A stretch of DNA of 64,000 nucleotides from contig NZ_VOSW01000009.1 of assembly GCF_009690905.1 (NCBI RefSeq), forward strand, positions 1-64,000. The letters are read 5' to 3'. The stretch is from Paraburkholderia madseniana. Its GTDB lineage: Bacteria; Pseudomonadota; Gammaproteobacteria; Burkholderiales; Burkholderiaceae. Position 1 is the first letter of the stretch, and each line of letters opens with the position of its first letter. Below are positions 46,422 through 55,850 of the stretch, piece after piece. The notes under the pieces are model-generated. The model ran no database searches and was not told where the DNA came from. It was given only the letters and a program-made list of their open reading frames with translations. A program made the translations under genes and the position numbers.

Positions 46422-48122
46422 ATGAAGACCCGAATCGCTCTTGCTCAAATCAATGTCACCGTCGGCGACTTCGCCGGCAATGTCGCGAAGATTGTCGCTG
46501 CCGCGCGCGCCGCGCACAACGATGGTGCGAAGCTGCTGATTGCGCCTGAACTCGCGCTATCCGGCTATCCACCCGAAGATCTGTTGCTGCGTCCCGCGTT
46601 CTACACCGCGAGTGCGGCGGCGCTCGCCGATCTGGCCACGCAACTGAAGCCCTTCGCCGGCTTGCATGTGATTGTCGGCCACCCGCTGCGTGACTTGACG
46701 CACAGCGCGGCAAACGGCCATGGTAATGCAAACGCGCCGATCGAGCGCGGCGTGCCGCCGGTCGATACCTTCAACGCGGCCTCGCTGATCGTCGACGGGG
46801 AAGTGGCCGGCACCTATCGCAAGCAGGATTTGCCCAATACCGAGGTGTTCGACGAGAAGCGCTACTTCGCTTCCGACCCGCAGCCGTTCGTGTTCGAACT
46901 GGACGGCGTGAAGTACGGCGTGGTGATTTGCGAGGACGCGTGGCATGCGTCGGCCGCGCAAATGGCGAAGGCGGCGGGCGCGCAAGTGCTGCTGATTCCG
47001 AACGGCTCGCCCTATCACCTGAACAAGGAAGCGGTGCGCTTCGACATTCTGCGCGCGCGGATTCGCGAGACCGGCTTGCCCATGGTCTATGTGAACATGG
47101 TCGGCGCGCAGGACGAACTGGTGTTCGACGGCGGCTCATTCGTACTCGATGAAAAGGGCGAGCTGGTCGCGAAGATGGCGCAGTTCGAGGAAGGCAACGC
47201 GATTGTCGAGTTCGACGGCGGCAAGCCGGTGCTCACGGTGATTGCGCCGGAACTCTCGCTCGAAGCGCAGGTGTATGCCGCGCTCGTGATGGGCGTGCGC
47301 GACTACATCAACAAGAACGGCTTCCCCGGCGCGCTGATCGGCCTGTCGGGCGGTGTGGATTCGGCGCTGGTGCTGGCCGTCGCGTGCGACGCGCTGGGCG
47401 CTGACCGCGTGCGGGCGGTGATGATGCCGTCGCGCTACACCGCCGACATTTCCACCACCGACGCAGCCGACATGGCGCGCCGCGTCGGTGTGCGTTACGA
47501 CGAAATCGCGATCGCGCCGATGTTCGACGCATTCCGCGGCTCGCTCGCCGAGGAATTCGCCGGCCGCGCCGAAGACGCCACCGAAGAAAACATTCAGGCC
47601 CGCATCCGCGGCACCTTGCTGATGGCGTTGTCGAACAAGTTCGGCTCGATCGTGCTGACCACCGGCAACAAGAGCGAGATGGCGGTGGGTTACTGCACGC
47701 TCTACGGCGACATGGCCGGCGGCTTCGCGGTGATCAAGGACATCGCCAAGACGCTGGTCTACAAGCTGTGCCATTACCGCAATCAGGCCACGACTTTCGG
47801 CAAGCAGAACGTGATTCCCGAGCGGATTCTGACACGCGCGCCGTCGGCCGAACTGCGCGACAACCAGACCGATCAGGACAGCTTGCCGCCGTACGAAGTG
47901 CTCGACGCGATCATGCGCATGTACATGGAAGAGGACCGCTCGCTTGCCGAAATCATCGCGGCGGGCTACGCGGTCGACGACGTGAAACGCGTCACGCGCC
48001 TCATCAAGATCAACGAGTACAAGCGCCGTCAGGCGCCGATCGGCATTCGCGTCACGCATCGCGCGTTCGGCCGCGACTGGCGTTATCCGATTACGTCGCG
48101 CTACACCGAGCCGGTGGAGTGA
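46422..48122 (+). CDS. nadE: NAD+ synthase, glutamine-dependent
   Basis: This 566-residue cytosolic enzyme makes NAD+ from deamido-NAD+, ATP and glutamine. The N-terminal nitrilase-type amidotransferase domain has the Glu/Lys/Cys triad in APELALSGYPPEDL, YRKQDLPN and VVICEDAW (Cys170). The C-terminal synthetase carries the PP-loop GLSGGVDSAL (from residue 307), TTGNKSEMAVGYCT and YGDMAGGF. The ATG at 46422 begins the conserved MKTRIALAQIN; the frame extends upstream without support. A PII gene lies 138 bases downstream. Confidence 0.96.
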   Translation: MKTRIALAQINVTVGDFAGNVAKIVAAARAAHNDGAKLLIAPELALSGYPPEDLLLRPAFYTASAAALADLATQLKPFAGLHVIVGHPLRDLTHSAANGHGNANAPIERGVPPVDTFNAASLIVDGEVAGTYRKQDLPNTEVFDEKRYFASDPQPFVFELDGVKYGVVICEDAWHASAAQMAKAAGAQVLLIPNGSPYHLNKEAVRFDILRARIRETGLPMVYVNMVGAQDELVFDGGSFVLDEKGELVAKMAQFEEGNAIVEFDGGKPVLTVIAPELSLEAQVYAALVMGVRDYINKNGFPGALIGLSGGVDSALVLAVACDALGADRVRAVMMPSRYTADISTTDAADMARRVGVRYDEIAIAPMFDAFRGSLAEEFAGRAEDATEENIQARIRGTLLMALSNKFGSIVLTTGNKSEMAVGYCTLYGDMAGGFAVIKDIAKTLVYKLCHYRNQATTFGKQNVIPERILTRAPSAELRDNQTDQDSLPPYEVLDAIMRMYMEEDRSLAEIIAAGYAVDDVKRVTRLIKINEYKRRQAPIGIRVTHRAFGRDWRYPITSRYTEPVE

Positions 48123-48203
48123 GCCTCAGGCGAACGGCTGCGGACTTACCCCATAGCAGACCAGAAGCACGCGCCGGATTGCCGCAACGCATCCGGCGCG
48201 GCG

Positions 48204-48599
<396 letters not shown>

Positions 48600-48710
48600 G
48601 CGGTTCGACTCGCACTGTTGAAACGCAGAGTTAAAGCGCCGGTATTGACATCCGCGGCACGCACGCACCGATCAGGTGCGCCGGGGAGTGGCAAAACCGT
48701 GCGCGCAAAT

Positions 48711-48746
48711 AAAAAACGGTGCGATACCCTTTCGGACATCGCACCG
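48711..48746 (-). terminator. Terminator of the porin gene
   Basis: Read on the minus strand, a 9-bp stem CGGTGCGAT/ATCGCACCG with a 12-base loop is followed by a T6 run (A6 at 48711-48716 on plus). It lies about 90 bases beyond the porin stop. Confidence 0.85.
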
Positions 48747-48837
48747 ATACGCGCCTCTCGCAGCAGCGTGAAAAAGATTCTCTTGGAGAACTTGTTACTA
48801 CGCCCCGAAGGAAGTCCCCCCGGGGCACACTGTTCGA

Positions 48838-49962
48838 TTAGAACGAGTGCTGAATACCTGCATACACGCCGGTCTGGCTCTTGCCATGCAGCGGGTTCTC
48901 GTTGTACGAGACCGTGCCGTCCGAAGCGGTGATGTTGCCGCCATTGCCTGCGCCGTTCGCGTCCAGACCGAAGTTAGCCGTCTTGCTGTTGCGCACGGTG
49001 GCCACCTGGAGGTCCAGCAGCGTGCGCTTGGACAGGTTGTACGAGCCGCCGATCGTGTAGATCGTTGCGTTACCTCCGCCCTTGTTCGCATTCACGTGAT
49101 AGACCGCCGCGATCAGTGCGGCAGCCGGCGTGGCTTGCCACGTCACACCACCCCATTCGTGATCGAGCGAGGTCGGCGACGCGCCTGCTGCGCTAGCCGC
49201 GCCCGACGTACGGATCGCCTGGTACGCGGCCTGGACCTTGAACTGGCCGAGGAACACGTTGGCCGCGGCCGTGTATTCACGCGAGAAGTTGAACGGGTCG
49301 GTGAACTGGCCGTTCTTGTTGTTGCGGATTTCGTCGTACAGACCGCGCACCTGGAACAGCGACGACGTATAGGTCAGTTGCAGACCGGCTTCACGGCCTT
49401 GCGGCGTCGAGCCGTTACCGTTCCAGCTCGTCGCATTCGACAGGGCGTACTGACCATACATGTCAAAGCCGTACAACTTCGGCGATTGGTAGGCAATGTT
49501 GTTGCTCGATTGCGGCCAGTTGCGGCCACGCACCAGCGATGCCGACGACCAGTTCGACTGACCGAACGGGTCGAAGTCCCACACGCCGTTCGAGATGAAG
49601 AGCATGCGGCCCAACGTCAACGTACCGTACGCGTCGTTCGCCATACCGACCGTTGCCCAGCGATTGAAGAGACCGCCGCCGCCAGGGCCTTGACCGTTCA
49701 TGGTGTTGAACGAGCCTTCCAACTGGAACAGGACCTTGTTGCCGCCACCGATGTCTTCGACACCCTTCATGCCCCACAGGCTCGTGCCCCAGTCACCGCT
49801 TTCCGCACGGAAGCGCGAGGTGGAACCGGTGTAATTAGCGTTCGGAAGGCCACTGATGTATTCGAGGCCAGCGTCAAGGCGGCCGTACAGCGTCACGCTG
49901 CTTTGGGCGTGCGCAACTACACCGGCTGTCATCAGCGCCGCGGCGAGCAAAGCTTTCTTCAT
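48838..49962 (-). CDS. Gram-negative general porin, OmpC-like
   Basis: This 374-residue outer-membrane protein starts with a signal peptide MKKALLAAALMTAGVVAHA and the classic betaproteobacterial porin opening QSSVTLYGRLDAGLEYIS. Alternating strands follow, with GDWGTSLWGMKGVEDIGGGNKVLFQLEG (in parts SLWGMKGVEDIGGG and VLFQLEG) and a terminal aromatic residue (GIQHSF) for BAM recognition. It forms a trimeric 16-strand diffusion channel. The ATG at 49962 is chosen because the ATG four codons upstream overlaps the GGAGGAG ribosome site. It has a long AT-rich leader region and its own terminator. Confidence 0.93.
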   Translation of the reverse strand: MKKALLAAALMTAGVVAHAQSSVTLYGRLDAGLEYISGLPNANYTGSTSRFRAESGDWGTSLWGMKGVEDIGGGNKVLFQLEGSFNTMNGQGPGGGGLFNRWATVGMANDAYGTLTLGRMLFISNGVWDFDPFGQSNWSSASLVRGRNWPQSSNNIAYQSPKLYGFDMYGQYALSNATSWNGNGSTPQGREAGLQLTYTSSLFQVRGLYDEIRNNKNGQFTDPFNFSREYTAAANVFLGQFKVQAAYQAIRTSGAASAAGASPTSLDHEWGGVTWQATPAAALIAAVYHVNANKGGGNATIYTIGGSYNLSKRTLLDLQVATVRNSKTANFGLDANGAGNGGNITASDGTVSYNENPLHGKSQTGVYAGIQHSF

Positions 49963-50554
49963 CTTCTCCTCCATACCCTGTCAAAAAGTGAAACCTAGTA
50001 CTGCGAATGGTGTTCGGACGCAAGCGCGCCGAACAGAAATCGGTACCAGGGAGATTAGCGGGTGGATTGGGTCTCCTGCCGTGACGGATAGCCTCAGCGG
50101 GCTATTCCTCGCGTCATGCCGATCCCTCGCCGACCGGTTCTCCTCTGTTGCTTTGAAGTGAAACTACTTTTAATGAACTTTGTTTTGCTACTTTGGTTAC
50201 TAATTTATCAAAAATACCCTGGGGTGGGAGAAGAAATTAGTACCGGCTTGGGCCGGTGTCTCCAAATTGCAATACGAATGTGTGCAAGGAATGGTCGCGA
50301 TATCCCCAAAAAGGCGGGAAACCCTTATGCCGTAAGGGAATCACGGATTGGGACGAGCAACGTCAAGGATTGCCACTATTGACGCTTCAAATGCGGCAGA
50401 GTAAGGCGGAAAGAGAGTGGCTCGGGACAGGTTCGGGCCCATTTTCGAGGTCAGAACGGCCGGAATGCACAGGTGAGCGAAGTAAAAAAGGCGCTCGTAA
50501 GCGCCTTGTAATATTACTTTGACTACAGCCCAAATACCAGGCTGTACGACAGTC
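49963..50554. other. Long AT-rich upstream region of the porin
   Basis: These roughly 590 bases lie upstream of the porin and downstream of the ABC ATPase. Bases 50150-50400 are clearly less GC-rich than the surroundings and contain two perfect hairpins, ACCGGC-TTGG-GCCGGT (50242-50257) and CCCTTA-TGCCG-TAAGGG (50322-50338). Short frames here, such as one near 50116-50382, are not convincing. This probably holds the porin promoter and a long leader. Confidence 0.45.
50484..50505 (-). terminator. Terminator of amino acid ABC operon
   Basis: On the minus strand GGCGCT-TACG-AGCGCC is followed by TTTTTT (A6 at 50484-50489 on plus). It lies about 50 bases beyond the ATPase gene stop. Confidence 0.9.
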
Positions 50555-51334
50555 TTATTTGAGGCTGCCGGAGAGGAACTGCTTGAGCCGTTCGCTCTTC
50601 GTGTTTTTGAAGACTTCGTCCGGATGGCCTTCTTCTTCGACCCGGCCTTGATGCAGGAACATCACGTGATTCGACACGTTGCGCGCGAACGCCATTTCGT
50701 GAGTGACGACGATCATCGTGCGGCCTTCTTCGGCGAGCGTCTGCATGACCTTGAGCACTTCGCCGACCAGCTCGGGATCGAGCGCCGAAGTCGGTTCGTC
50801 GAACAGCATCACGTCCGGATGCATGGCCAGCGCGCGCGCGATCGCGACGCGTTGCTGCTGACCGCCCGACAAGTGTGACGGGTACTGCTTCTCAAGACGA
50901 GGAGCGAGGCCTACTTTCTCCAGATACTCGCGCGCGCGCTCTTCGGCTTCCTTGCGCTTCAGACCCAGCACGTTGACCGGTGCCTCGATGATGTTCTCGA
51001 GCACGTTCATATGCGCCCACAGATTGAAGTGCTGGAACACCATCGACAGCCTGGTGCGCACGCGCTGCAGCTGCTTCGGATCGGACACGCGCAAAGCTCC
51101 GTTCTTGGCGAGCTGCGTGCGGACTTCTTCTCCGTCGACGAAGATGCGTCCGGAGTTCGGCTGCTCGAGGAAGTTGATGCAGCGAAGCATCGTGCTCTTG
51201 CCCGAACCGGATGAGCCGATCACGCTGATCACGTCGCCGGCGTTGGCCTTCAGCGACACGCCCTTGAGGACTTCGTTGTCGCCGTACTGTTTGTGAAGCT
51301 CGTCGACGAAGAGCTTTTGCTTCTTGGTGTTCAT
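50555..51334 (-). CDS. hisP: Basic amino acid ABC transporter ATPase
   Basis: This 259-residue ATPase subunit is of the HisP/ArtP family. Walker A is GSSGSGKST, the Q-loop is in [17 protein letters not shown], the signature is LSGGQQQR, Walker B is [12 protein letters not shown] and the H-loop VVTHEM. It powers uptake through the two permeases encoded just upstream. The ATG at 51334 begins MNTKKQKL; the frame extends upstream without support. It is the last gene of the operon. The name follows the family; the ligand may be Lys, Arg, Orn or His. Confidence 0.92.
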   Translation of the reverse strand: MNTKKQKLFVDELHKQYGDNEVLKGVSLKANAGDVISVIGSSGSGKSTMLRCINFLEQPNSGRIFVDGEEVRTQLAKNGALRVSDPKQLQRVRTRLSMVFQHFNLWAHMNVLENIIEAPVNVLGLKRKEAEERAREYLEKVGLAPRLEKQYPSHLSGGQQQRVAIARALAMHPDVMLFDEPTSALDPELVGEVLKVMQTLAEEGRTMIVVTHEMAFARNVSNHVMFLHQGRVEEEGHPDEVFKNTKSERLKQFLSGSLK

Positions 51335-51383
51335 CGGGGTCCTTGGCGGGCTTACTTGCTTGGGGGCGTAGCGCCCATCTTGT

Positions 51384-52097
51384 TTACTTGCCTTGCGGCC
51401 GCAGGTAAGCGAGCCAGCGGCGCTCGGCGCGGCGGAACAGCCATACGAGCGCAAAAGAAATCAACAGATAGAGCAGGGCGGCGAGGCCGAACGCATTGAA
51501 CGACTGGTACGTGGCCGAGTTCACGTCACGGGCGATCTTGAGAATGTCCGGCACGGTCGCGGTGAACGCGACGGTGGTGGCGTGCAGCATCAGGATCACT
51601 TCGTTGCTGTAGTACGGCAACGCGCGGCGCAGCGCCGACGGCAGAATCACCCGCCGGTACAGCGTGAACGACGACATGCCATACGCGCGCGCCGCTTCGA
51701 TCTCGCCATACGGCGTGGCCTTGATCGCGCCCGCGAAAATCTCGGTGGTGTATGCGCAGGTGTTCAGCGTGAACGCGAGCAGCGTGCAATGCATGCCGTC
51801 GCGGAAGAACGCGTTGGTCAGCTCGTGGTTGCGGATGATTTCGAGGCTGTACAAGCCGGTGTAGCAGAGCAGCAGTTGCACGTAGAGCGGCGTGCCGCGG
51901 AAGATATACGTATACAGCCATACCAGACCGGCGAGCCATTTCTTCTTCGACACGCGCGCGACCGAGAGCGGAATCGACAGGCAAAAGCCGAGTCCGATCG
52001 ACACCACCAGCAACCACAGCGTGATGACGACGCCGGTGAGGCGGTAGCCGTCGGTATACAGATAGTTGCGCCAGTATTCCTGAATGATCTCGATCAT
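51384..52097 (-). CDS. hisM: Amino acid ABC transporter permease, HisM-like
   Basis: This 237-residue inner-membrane permease has about five helices and the EAA-loop [30 protein letters not shown] (in parts, [11 protein letters not shown] and [12 protein letters not shown]). [14 protein letters not shown] is the conserved HisM/ArtM segment. It overlaps the end of the preceding permease gene by four bases (ATGA), so the two subunits are translationally coupled and form a heterodimer. Confidence 0.92.
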   Translation of the reverse strand: MIEIIQEYWRNYLYTDGYRLTGVVITLWLLVVSIGLGFCLSIPLSVARVSKKKWLAGLVWLYTYIFRGTPLYVQLLLCYTGLYSLEIIRNHELTNAFFRDGMHCTLLAFTLNTCAYTTEIFAGAIKATPYGEIEAARAYGMSSFTLYRRVILPSALRRALPYYSNEVILMLHATTVAFTATVPDILKIARDVNSATYQSFNAFGLAALLYLLISFALVWLFRRAERRWLAYLRPQGK

Positions 52098-52783
52098 AGA
52101 TCCGCCTTTCGCACGCCGGTCGAGTAACGCTTTTCGAGGTACATCAGCACGAAGTTGGACACTGTGGTGATGACGAGATAGATCGCCCCTGCGAACAGGG
52201 TGAAGAAGAAGAACCGCAGCGTGCCCTTGCCCGCATCCTGCGAGGCCTTGACTACATCCGCGAGACCGATGATCGACACCAGCGCCGTGGCTTTCACCAT
52301 CACCTGCCAGTTGTTGCCGATGCCGGGCAGCGCGAAGCGCATCATCTGCGGGAACATGATCCGCGTGAACACCTGCCAGCCGGTCATGCCGTAGGCCGAG
52401 CCCGCTTCGAGCTGGCCGCGCGGCACCGCGAGGAACGCGCCGCGGAAGGTCTCGGTGAAGTACGCGCCGTAGATGAAGCCCAGCACCGCGACGCCGGCCA
52501 CGAATGGGTCGATGTCGATCTGGTCCCAGCCGAGCAGGTCGGTCAGGTTATTCAGCCAGATCTGGATGCTGTAGAACAGCAGCAGCATGAGCACCAGGTC
52601 GGGCACGCCGCGCACGAGTGTCGTGTAGACGGTGCCGGCACCATGGGAGAAGCGGTTTTTCGACAGTTTCGCCGCCGCGCCGAGCAGGCCCAGCACGAAA
52701 GCGAACGCCAGCGACAACACCGCCAGTTTGACGGTTTGCCAGGTGCCGTTGAGAAGCAGCGGGCCGTAGCCTTGAAGGAACAT
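52094..52783 (-). CDS. hisQ: Amino acid ABC transporter permease, HisQ-like
   Basis: This 229-residue permease is a partner of the HisM-like subunit. The start MFLQGYGPLLLNGTWQTVKLAVLS is typical of HisQ/ArtQ. TLVRGVPDLVLMLLLFYSIQI and the EAA loop QLEAGSAYGMTGWQVFTRIMFPQM (in parts, EAGSAYGMTG and RIMFPQM) are present. GAAGGA lies directly upstream on the minus strand. It begins 280 bases after the binding-protein gene, a spacer without a gene. Confidence 0.92.
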   Translation of the reverse strand: MFLQGYGPLLLNGTWQTVKLAVLSLAFAFVLGLLGAAAKLSKNRFSHGAGTVYTTLVRGVPDLVLMLLLFYSIQIWLNNLTDLLGWDQIDIDPFVAGVAVLGFIYGAYFTETFRGAFLAVPRGQLEAGSAYGMTGWQVFTRIMFPQMMRFALPGIGNNWQVMVKATALVSIIGLADVVKASQDAGKGTLRFFFFTLFAGAIYLVITTVSNFVLMYLEKRYSTGVRKADL

Positions 52784-53063
52784 ATGGGGTCCTTGACGAT
52801 GCGTTTGTGACGCAGCGCGAAAGACGCGGCCAGCTCTGCGCCGCGTTTGCCGCGAGCCTGGGCTCGCCGTTTCCTGCGGCGCACAGCGCACCGCTGTGCA
52901 AATCATGACTGCATGGCCGTTGCCGGTCTTGCAGCGCGCTTTTCGATTCTTGTTGTGAATCGGGGTTGAAGCTGCTTCTGAAACTGCTTGTTGAGGCTAT
53001 CAGCGACTGTATTACGAAGCCTCGGGAAAGCCCATGCGGGCGAGCCCCGAGTTGATGACCCAC

Positions 53064-53840
53064 TCAACGACCAGGATAGATATCGACGTCGAAGTACTGC
53101 TTTTCCAGCTTCCTGAACGTACCGTCCTGGTGTACTTGCGCCAACGCCTGGTTGAGCATCGCTTTCAGCGCGACGTCATCCTTGCGCAGGCCGATGGCCG
53201 TGCCTTCACCGATCGTCTTGGGGTCCTTCACTTCCGGGCCGGCCCAGGCGAAGCCTTTGCCGCGAGGCGTCTTCAGGAACCCGGCGTCGGCTTGCAATTC
53301 GTCCTGCAACGCGGCGTCGAGGCGCCCCGAAGCGACGTCGGCGTACACCTGATCCTGATTCTGGTAGGACACCACGGTCACCCCTTTGGGCTCCCAGTAC
53401 GCCTTGGCGTAGGCTTCCTGAGTCGAGCCCTGCTCGACGCCGACATGCTTGCCCTTCAGTGATTCAGCCGTGGGCAGCAGCGGCGAGCCGGCTTTGGCGA
53501 TCATGCGGGCCGGCGCGTCGAACAGCGTGTCGGAGAAATCGATCTGTTCGCGGCGCTTGTCCGTGACGGTCAGCGATGACACGATCGCGTCGAACTTCTT
53601 GCCCTTCAATGCCGGGATGATCCCGTCCAGGTCCTGCTCGACCCACACGCACTTGACGTTCATTTTTGCGCACAGCGCTTTCGTCAAATCGACGTCGAAG
53701 CCGACGACCTGGCCGCTGGCCGCCTTCGATTCGAACGGCGGGTAGCTGGCCTCCACCCCGATGCGCACGGTTTTCCATTCTTTCGCCATGGCGCCGGTGG
53801 CCATGACGGCAAGCGCCACGCACAGTGCGGCCTTCTTCAT
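53064..53840 (-). CDS. Periplasmic Lys/Arg/Orn/His-type binding protein
   Basis: This 258-residue periplasmic protein has signal peptide MKKAALCVALAVMATGAMA and an SBP_bac_3 fold: VRIGVEASYPPFESK, GFDVDLTKALCAKM, FDAIVSSLTVTDKRREQIDFSD (in parts, FDAIVSSLTVTDKR and IDFSD), LKGKHVGVEQGST and VYADVASGRLDAALQDE. These match HisJ/ArgT rather than polar or glutamine binders. Two Cys near residues 57 and 64 may form the family disulfide. AGGAG precedes the ATG. It delivers ligand to the HisQ-HisM-HisP complex encoded downstream. Confidence 0.92.
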   Translation of the reverse strand: MKKAALCVALAVMATGAMAKEWKTVRIGVEASYPPFESKAASGQVVGFDVDLTKALCAKMNVKCVWVEQDLDGIIPALKGKKFDAIVSSLTVTDKRREQIDFSDTLFDAPARMIAKAGSPLLPTAESLKGKHVGVEQGSTQEAYAKAYWEPKGVTVVSYQNQDQVYADVASGRLDAALQDELQADAGFLKTPRGKGFAWAGPEVKDPKTIGEGTAIGLRKDDVALKAMLNQALAQVHQDGTFRKLEKQYFDVDIYPGR

Positions 53841-54208
53841 GTTTCTCCTGGATCAAACTGATCGTCGTGGTGTGCCGATCTCGACGACCGCCGGCTCGTG
53901 GCCAGCCGTCGCTATTCTAGGCGGTCAAAATTGTCGCGCCGCGTGCAAGTGCCGCTTCGGGCCCGCCGGCGCGCCTTCGGCGCCCACGCGTCTTGAAAAG
54001 GGCGGTATTTTACCCGATCAGGGGCAGCGCGCCAGTGCGGGACGGCGCCGGCTGCCGGTGGGCGGGCGCATGCGTTGTGCATGCGCGACGGTCCCGGCGC
54101 GCGATTGCACGGATTTATGGAACGATCCAGTGCGTCGTTGCCGATTGTTTAGTGCGCCTCGCGCCCATACATTCTGGGCATCGCTATTTACTCACCGGGA
54201 GATCCCCC
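53841..54208. other. Divergent region, binding protein/pirin
   Basis: These 368 bases lie between two outward-facing genes. On the minus strand a TAGAAT hexamer (53919-53914) could be the -10 box of the binding protein, about 75 bases from its ATG, though no -35 match was found. No gene is supported; the frame running through it into the pirin gene is open by chance. Confidence 0.35.
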
Positions 54209-54919
54209 ATGATCGAGATTCGCCGTTCCGACGAACGTGGCCACGCCAATCACGGCTGGCTCGACTCGTATCACAGCTTCTCGTTTGCCGACTACCGCGA
54301 CCCGCAACACGTGCATTTCGGACCGCTGCGGGTGATCAACGAAGACCGTATCGCCGGCGGCCAGGGCTTCGGCACGCACGGCCATCGGGACATGGAAATC
54401 GTCACGTATGTGCTCGAAGGCGCGCTCGCGCACCGCGACAGCATGGGCAACGGCTCGACCATCCGTCCCGGCGACGTGCAGCGCATGAGCGCCGGCACGG
54501 GCGTGCAGCACAGCGAGTTCAATGCATCGCAGGACGAGCCGGCGCACCTCTTGCAGATCTGGGTGATCCCGCAACGTGCGGGTGACCAGCCCGGCTACGA
54601 GGAAAAGCGCTTCGACGACGCCGACAAGCGCGGGCGTCTGCGCGTGGTCGCCTCGCCCGACGGCCGCGACGGCTCGGTGACGATTCACGCGGATGCATCG
54701 ATTTACGCGGGGCTGATCGATGGCGCGGAACAGGCCACGTTTGCGTTGCCGAAAGGCCGGCTGGCGTATGTGCACGTGGCGCGGGGCGCGCTGACCGTGA
54801 ATGGCAAAGCGCTCCACGCCGGCGACGCCGCCAAGCTCAGCGAGACCGATACGGTGACGCTCGAAAACGGCGACAACGCCGAAGTGCTGCTGTTCGATCT
54901 GGGTCCGCTCAACGGGTAA
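54209..54919 (+). CDS. Pirin family protein
   Basis: This 236-residue bicupin is similar in length and motifs to E. coli YhhW. The N-terminal cupin keeps the metal ligands in [17 protein letters not shown] (two His) and [11 protein letters not shown] (His and Glu). The start region ([29 protein letters not shown], seen as YHSFSFADY and [10 protein letters not shown]) is highly typical. Relatives act as quercetin 2,3-dioxygenases in vitro or redox-linked regulators; the in vivo role is uncertain. GGGAG lies upstream of the ATG at 54209, and the longer upstream frame is not used. Confidence 0.92.
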   Translation: MIEIRRSDERGHANHGWLDSYHSFSFADYRDPQHVHFGPLRVINEDRIAGGQGFGTHGHRDMEIVTYVLEGALAHRDSMGNGSTIRPGDVQRMSAGTGVQHSEFNASQDEPAHLLQIWVIPQRAGDQPGYEEKRFDDADKRGRLRVVASPDGRDGSVTIHADASIYAGLIDGAEQATFALPKGRLAYVHVARGALTVNGKALHAGDAAKLSETDTVTLENGDNAEVLLFDLGPLNG

Positions 54920-55017
54920 GTGCCAATCATCGGACGTTCTTTCATCGCCCGATGGTTGAAGGTGGCTGGTTGCGAGCGCAACGAGTCCCCGGCTTGAAGC
55001 GTGAGTTGCACGCAAAC

Positions 55018-55052
55018 AAAAACGCCACGGAAGTTTTTCCGTGGCGTTTTTT
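55018..55052. terminator. Bidirectional terminator, pirin/Spy-like gene
   Basis: AACGCCACGGAA (55021-55032) pairs perfectly with TTCCGTGGCGTT (55037-55048), with A-runs before and T-runs after. It serves the convergent pirin (plus) and Spy-like (minus) genes. Confidence 0.9.
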
Positions 55053-55100
55053 CATTCGGACGACGGCCGCGCGAGCCGCCTTCCGCCTGCTTCGACCCGC

Positions 55101-55631
55101 TTACTGATTCGCAGCCGGTGCCGACGCTGCACCCTTATCATGATGTTCCCAGCGGTCGCGCATCTTCTCGTGACGCGCTTCCATCTTCGCAAAACGCTGC
55201 TTCAGCGCCGTGCTGACGGTGGTCTTCTGCTGGTCGTTCAAGCCGTTATAGAGCTTGAGCCACGCGTCCGTGGTTTGCTGACGCAGTTGCGCGTCTTTCT
55301 GCTCGACCTGCTGGTGCGCGGCAGCCATGGCGTTCAGATCCAGAATCGGCTGTTGCTGCGCGGCCTTCATCTGGTTCTTGATCTGTTCATGGTTGGCGCG
55401 CATGGCCTCATGGTTCTGTTTCATGGTGTCGAGCGCGGCTTGCCATTGCTTTTCCTGATCCGCGTTCAGCTTCAACTGGTCATGCAGTTGCGTCAGTTCC
55501 TTCATGAAGTGGCCATGCCAGCCGCCGGGGCCGCCGTGATCGGCGGGTTGGGCGGCATAGGCAGCGCCCACGCCAATCGCGAGGGCAGTGGCGGCAACGG
55601 CGAGAACGCGCGACATTTTTTTGGTGGACAT
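55101..55631 (-). CDS. Spy/CpxP family periplasmic chaperone
   Basis: This 176-residue protein has signal peptide KKMSRVLAVAATALAIGVGAAYA and a helical mature part rich in Gln, His, Lys and Met. LTQLHDQLKLNADQEKQWQ is the Spy/CpxP-type LTxxQ-like helix, and a second repeat reads LYNGLNDQQKTTVSTALKQ. Relatives bind unfolded proteins in the periplasm or restrain an envelope-stress kinase. It is divergent from an OmpR/EnvZ-type system, echoing the cpxP/cpxRA layout, and CpxR-box-like repeats lie between. The ATG at 55631 is preferred over one 12 codons upstream. Confidence 0.85.
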   Translation of the reverse strand: MSTKKMSRVLAVAATALAIGVGAAYAAQPADHGGPGGWHGHFMKELTQLHDQLKLNADQEKQWQAALDTMKQNHEAMRANHEQIKNQMKAAQQQPILDLNAMAAAHQQVEQKDAQLRQQTTDAWLKLYNGLNDQQKTTVSTALKQRFAKMEARHEKMRDRWEHHDKGAASAPAANQ

Positions 55632-55729
55632 GTAAGACTCCCTGTAATGGAATAGCCGACGATGCAACCGGTAATGTGGACGGCCTGCATTCGGTAAGTC
55701 ACAGCGTAGAGAACTGCGCCCGGCGCTGT

Positions 55730-55794
55730 GTTACGTGGCTTGATGCGGCTGTTACGGGTCATTACGTACGGCTTTCACCGTAACACCCGGTAAC
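55730..55794. promoter_or_regulatory. GTAAC/GTTAC repeats, CpxR-box-like
   Basis: Four copies of a pentamer lie between the Spy-like gene and the response regulator: GTTAC at 55730 and 55751 (21 bases apart) and GTAAC at 55780 and 55790 (10 bases apart, GTAAC-N5-GTAAC). The last pair closely matches the CpxR box GTAAA-N5-GTAAA in layout. They are likely binding sites of the adjacent OmpR-family regulator. Confidence 0.5.
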
Positions 55795-55850
55795 CCTTGC
55801 GGGCCGTCTGAAATCGAAAACCCTTCCTGCTGCGCGTTAAACTTCATCCC

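Noticed and set aside
50116..50382. An 88-codon frame with a hydrophobic start upstream of the porin
   Set aside because: It has no ribosome site, crosses two perfect hairpins and has non-protein-like codon use; more likely leader or promoter DNA.
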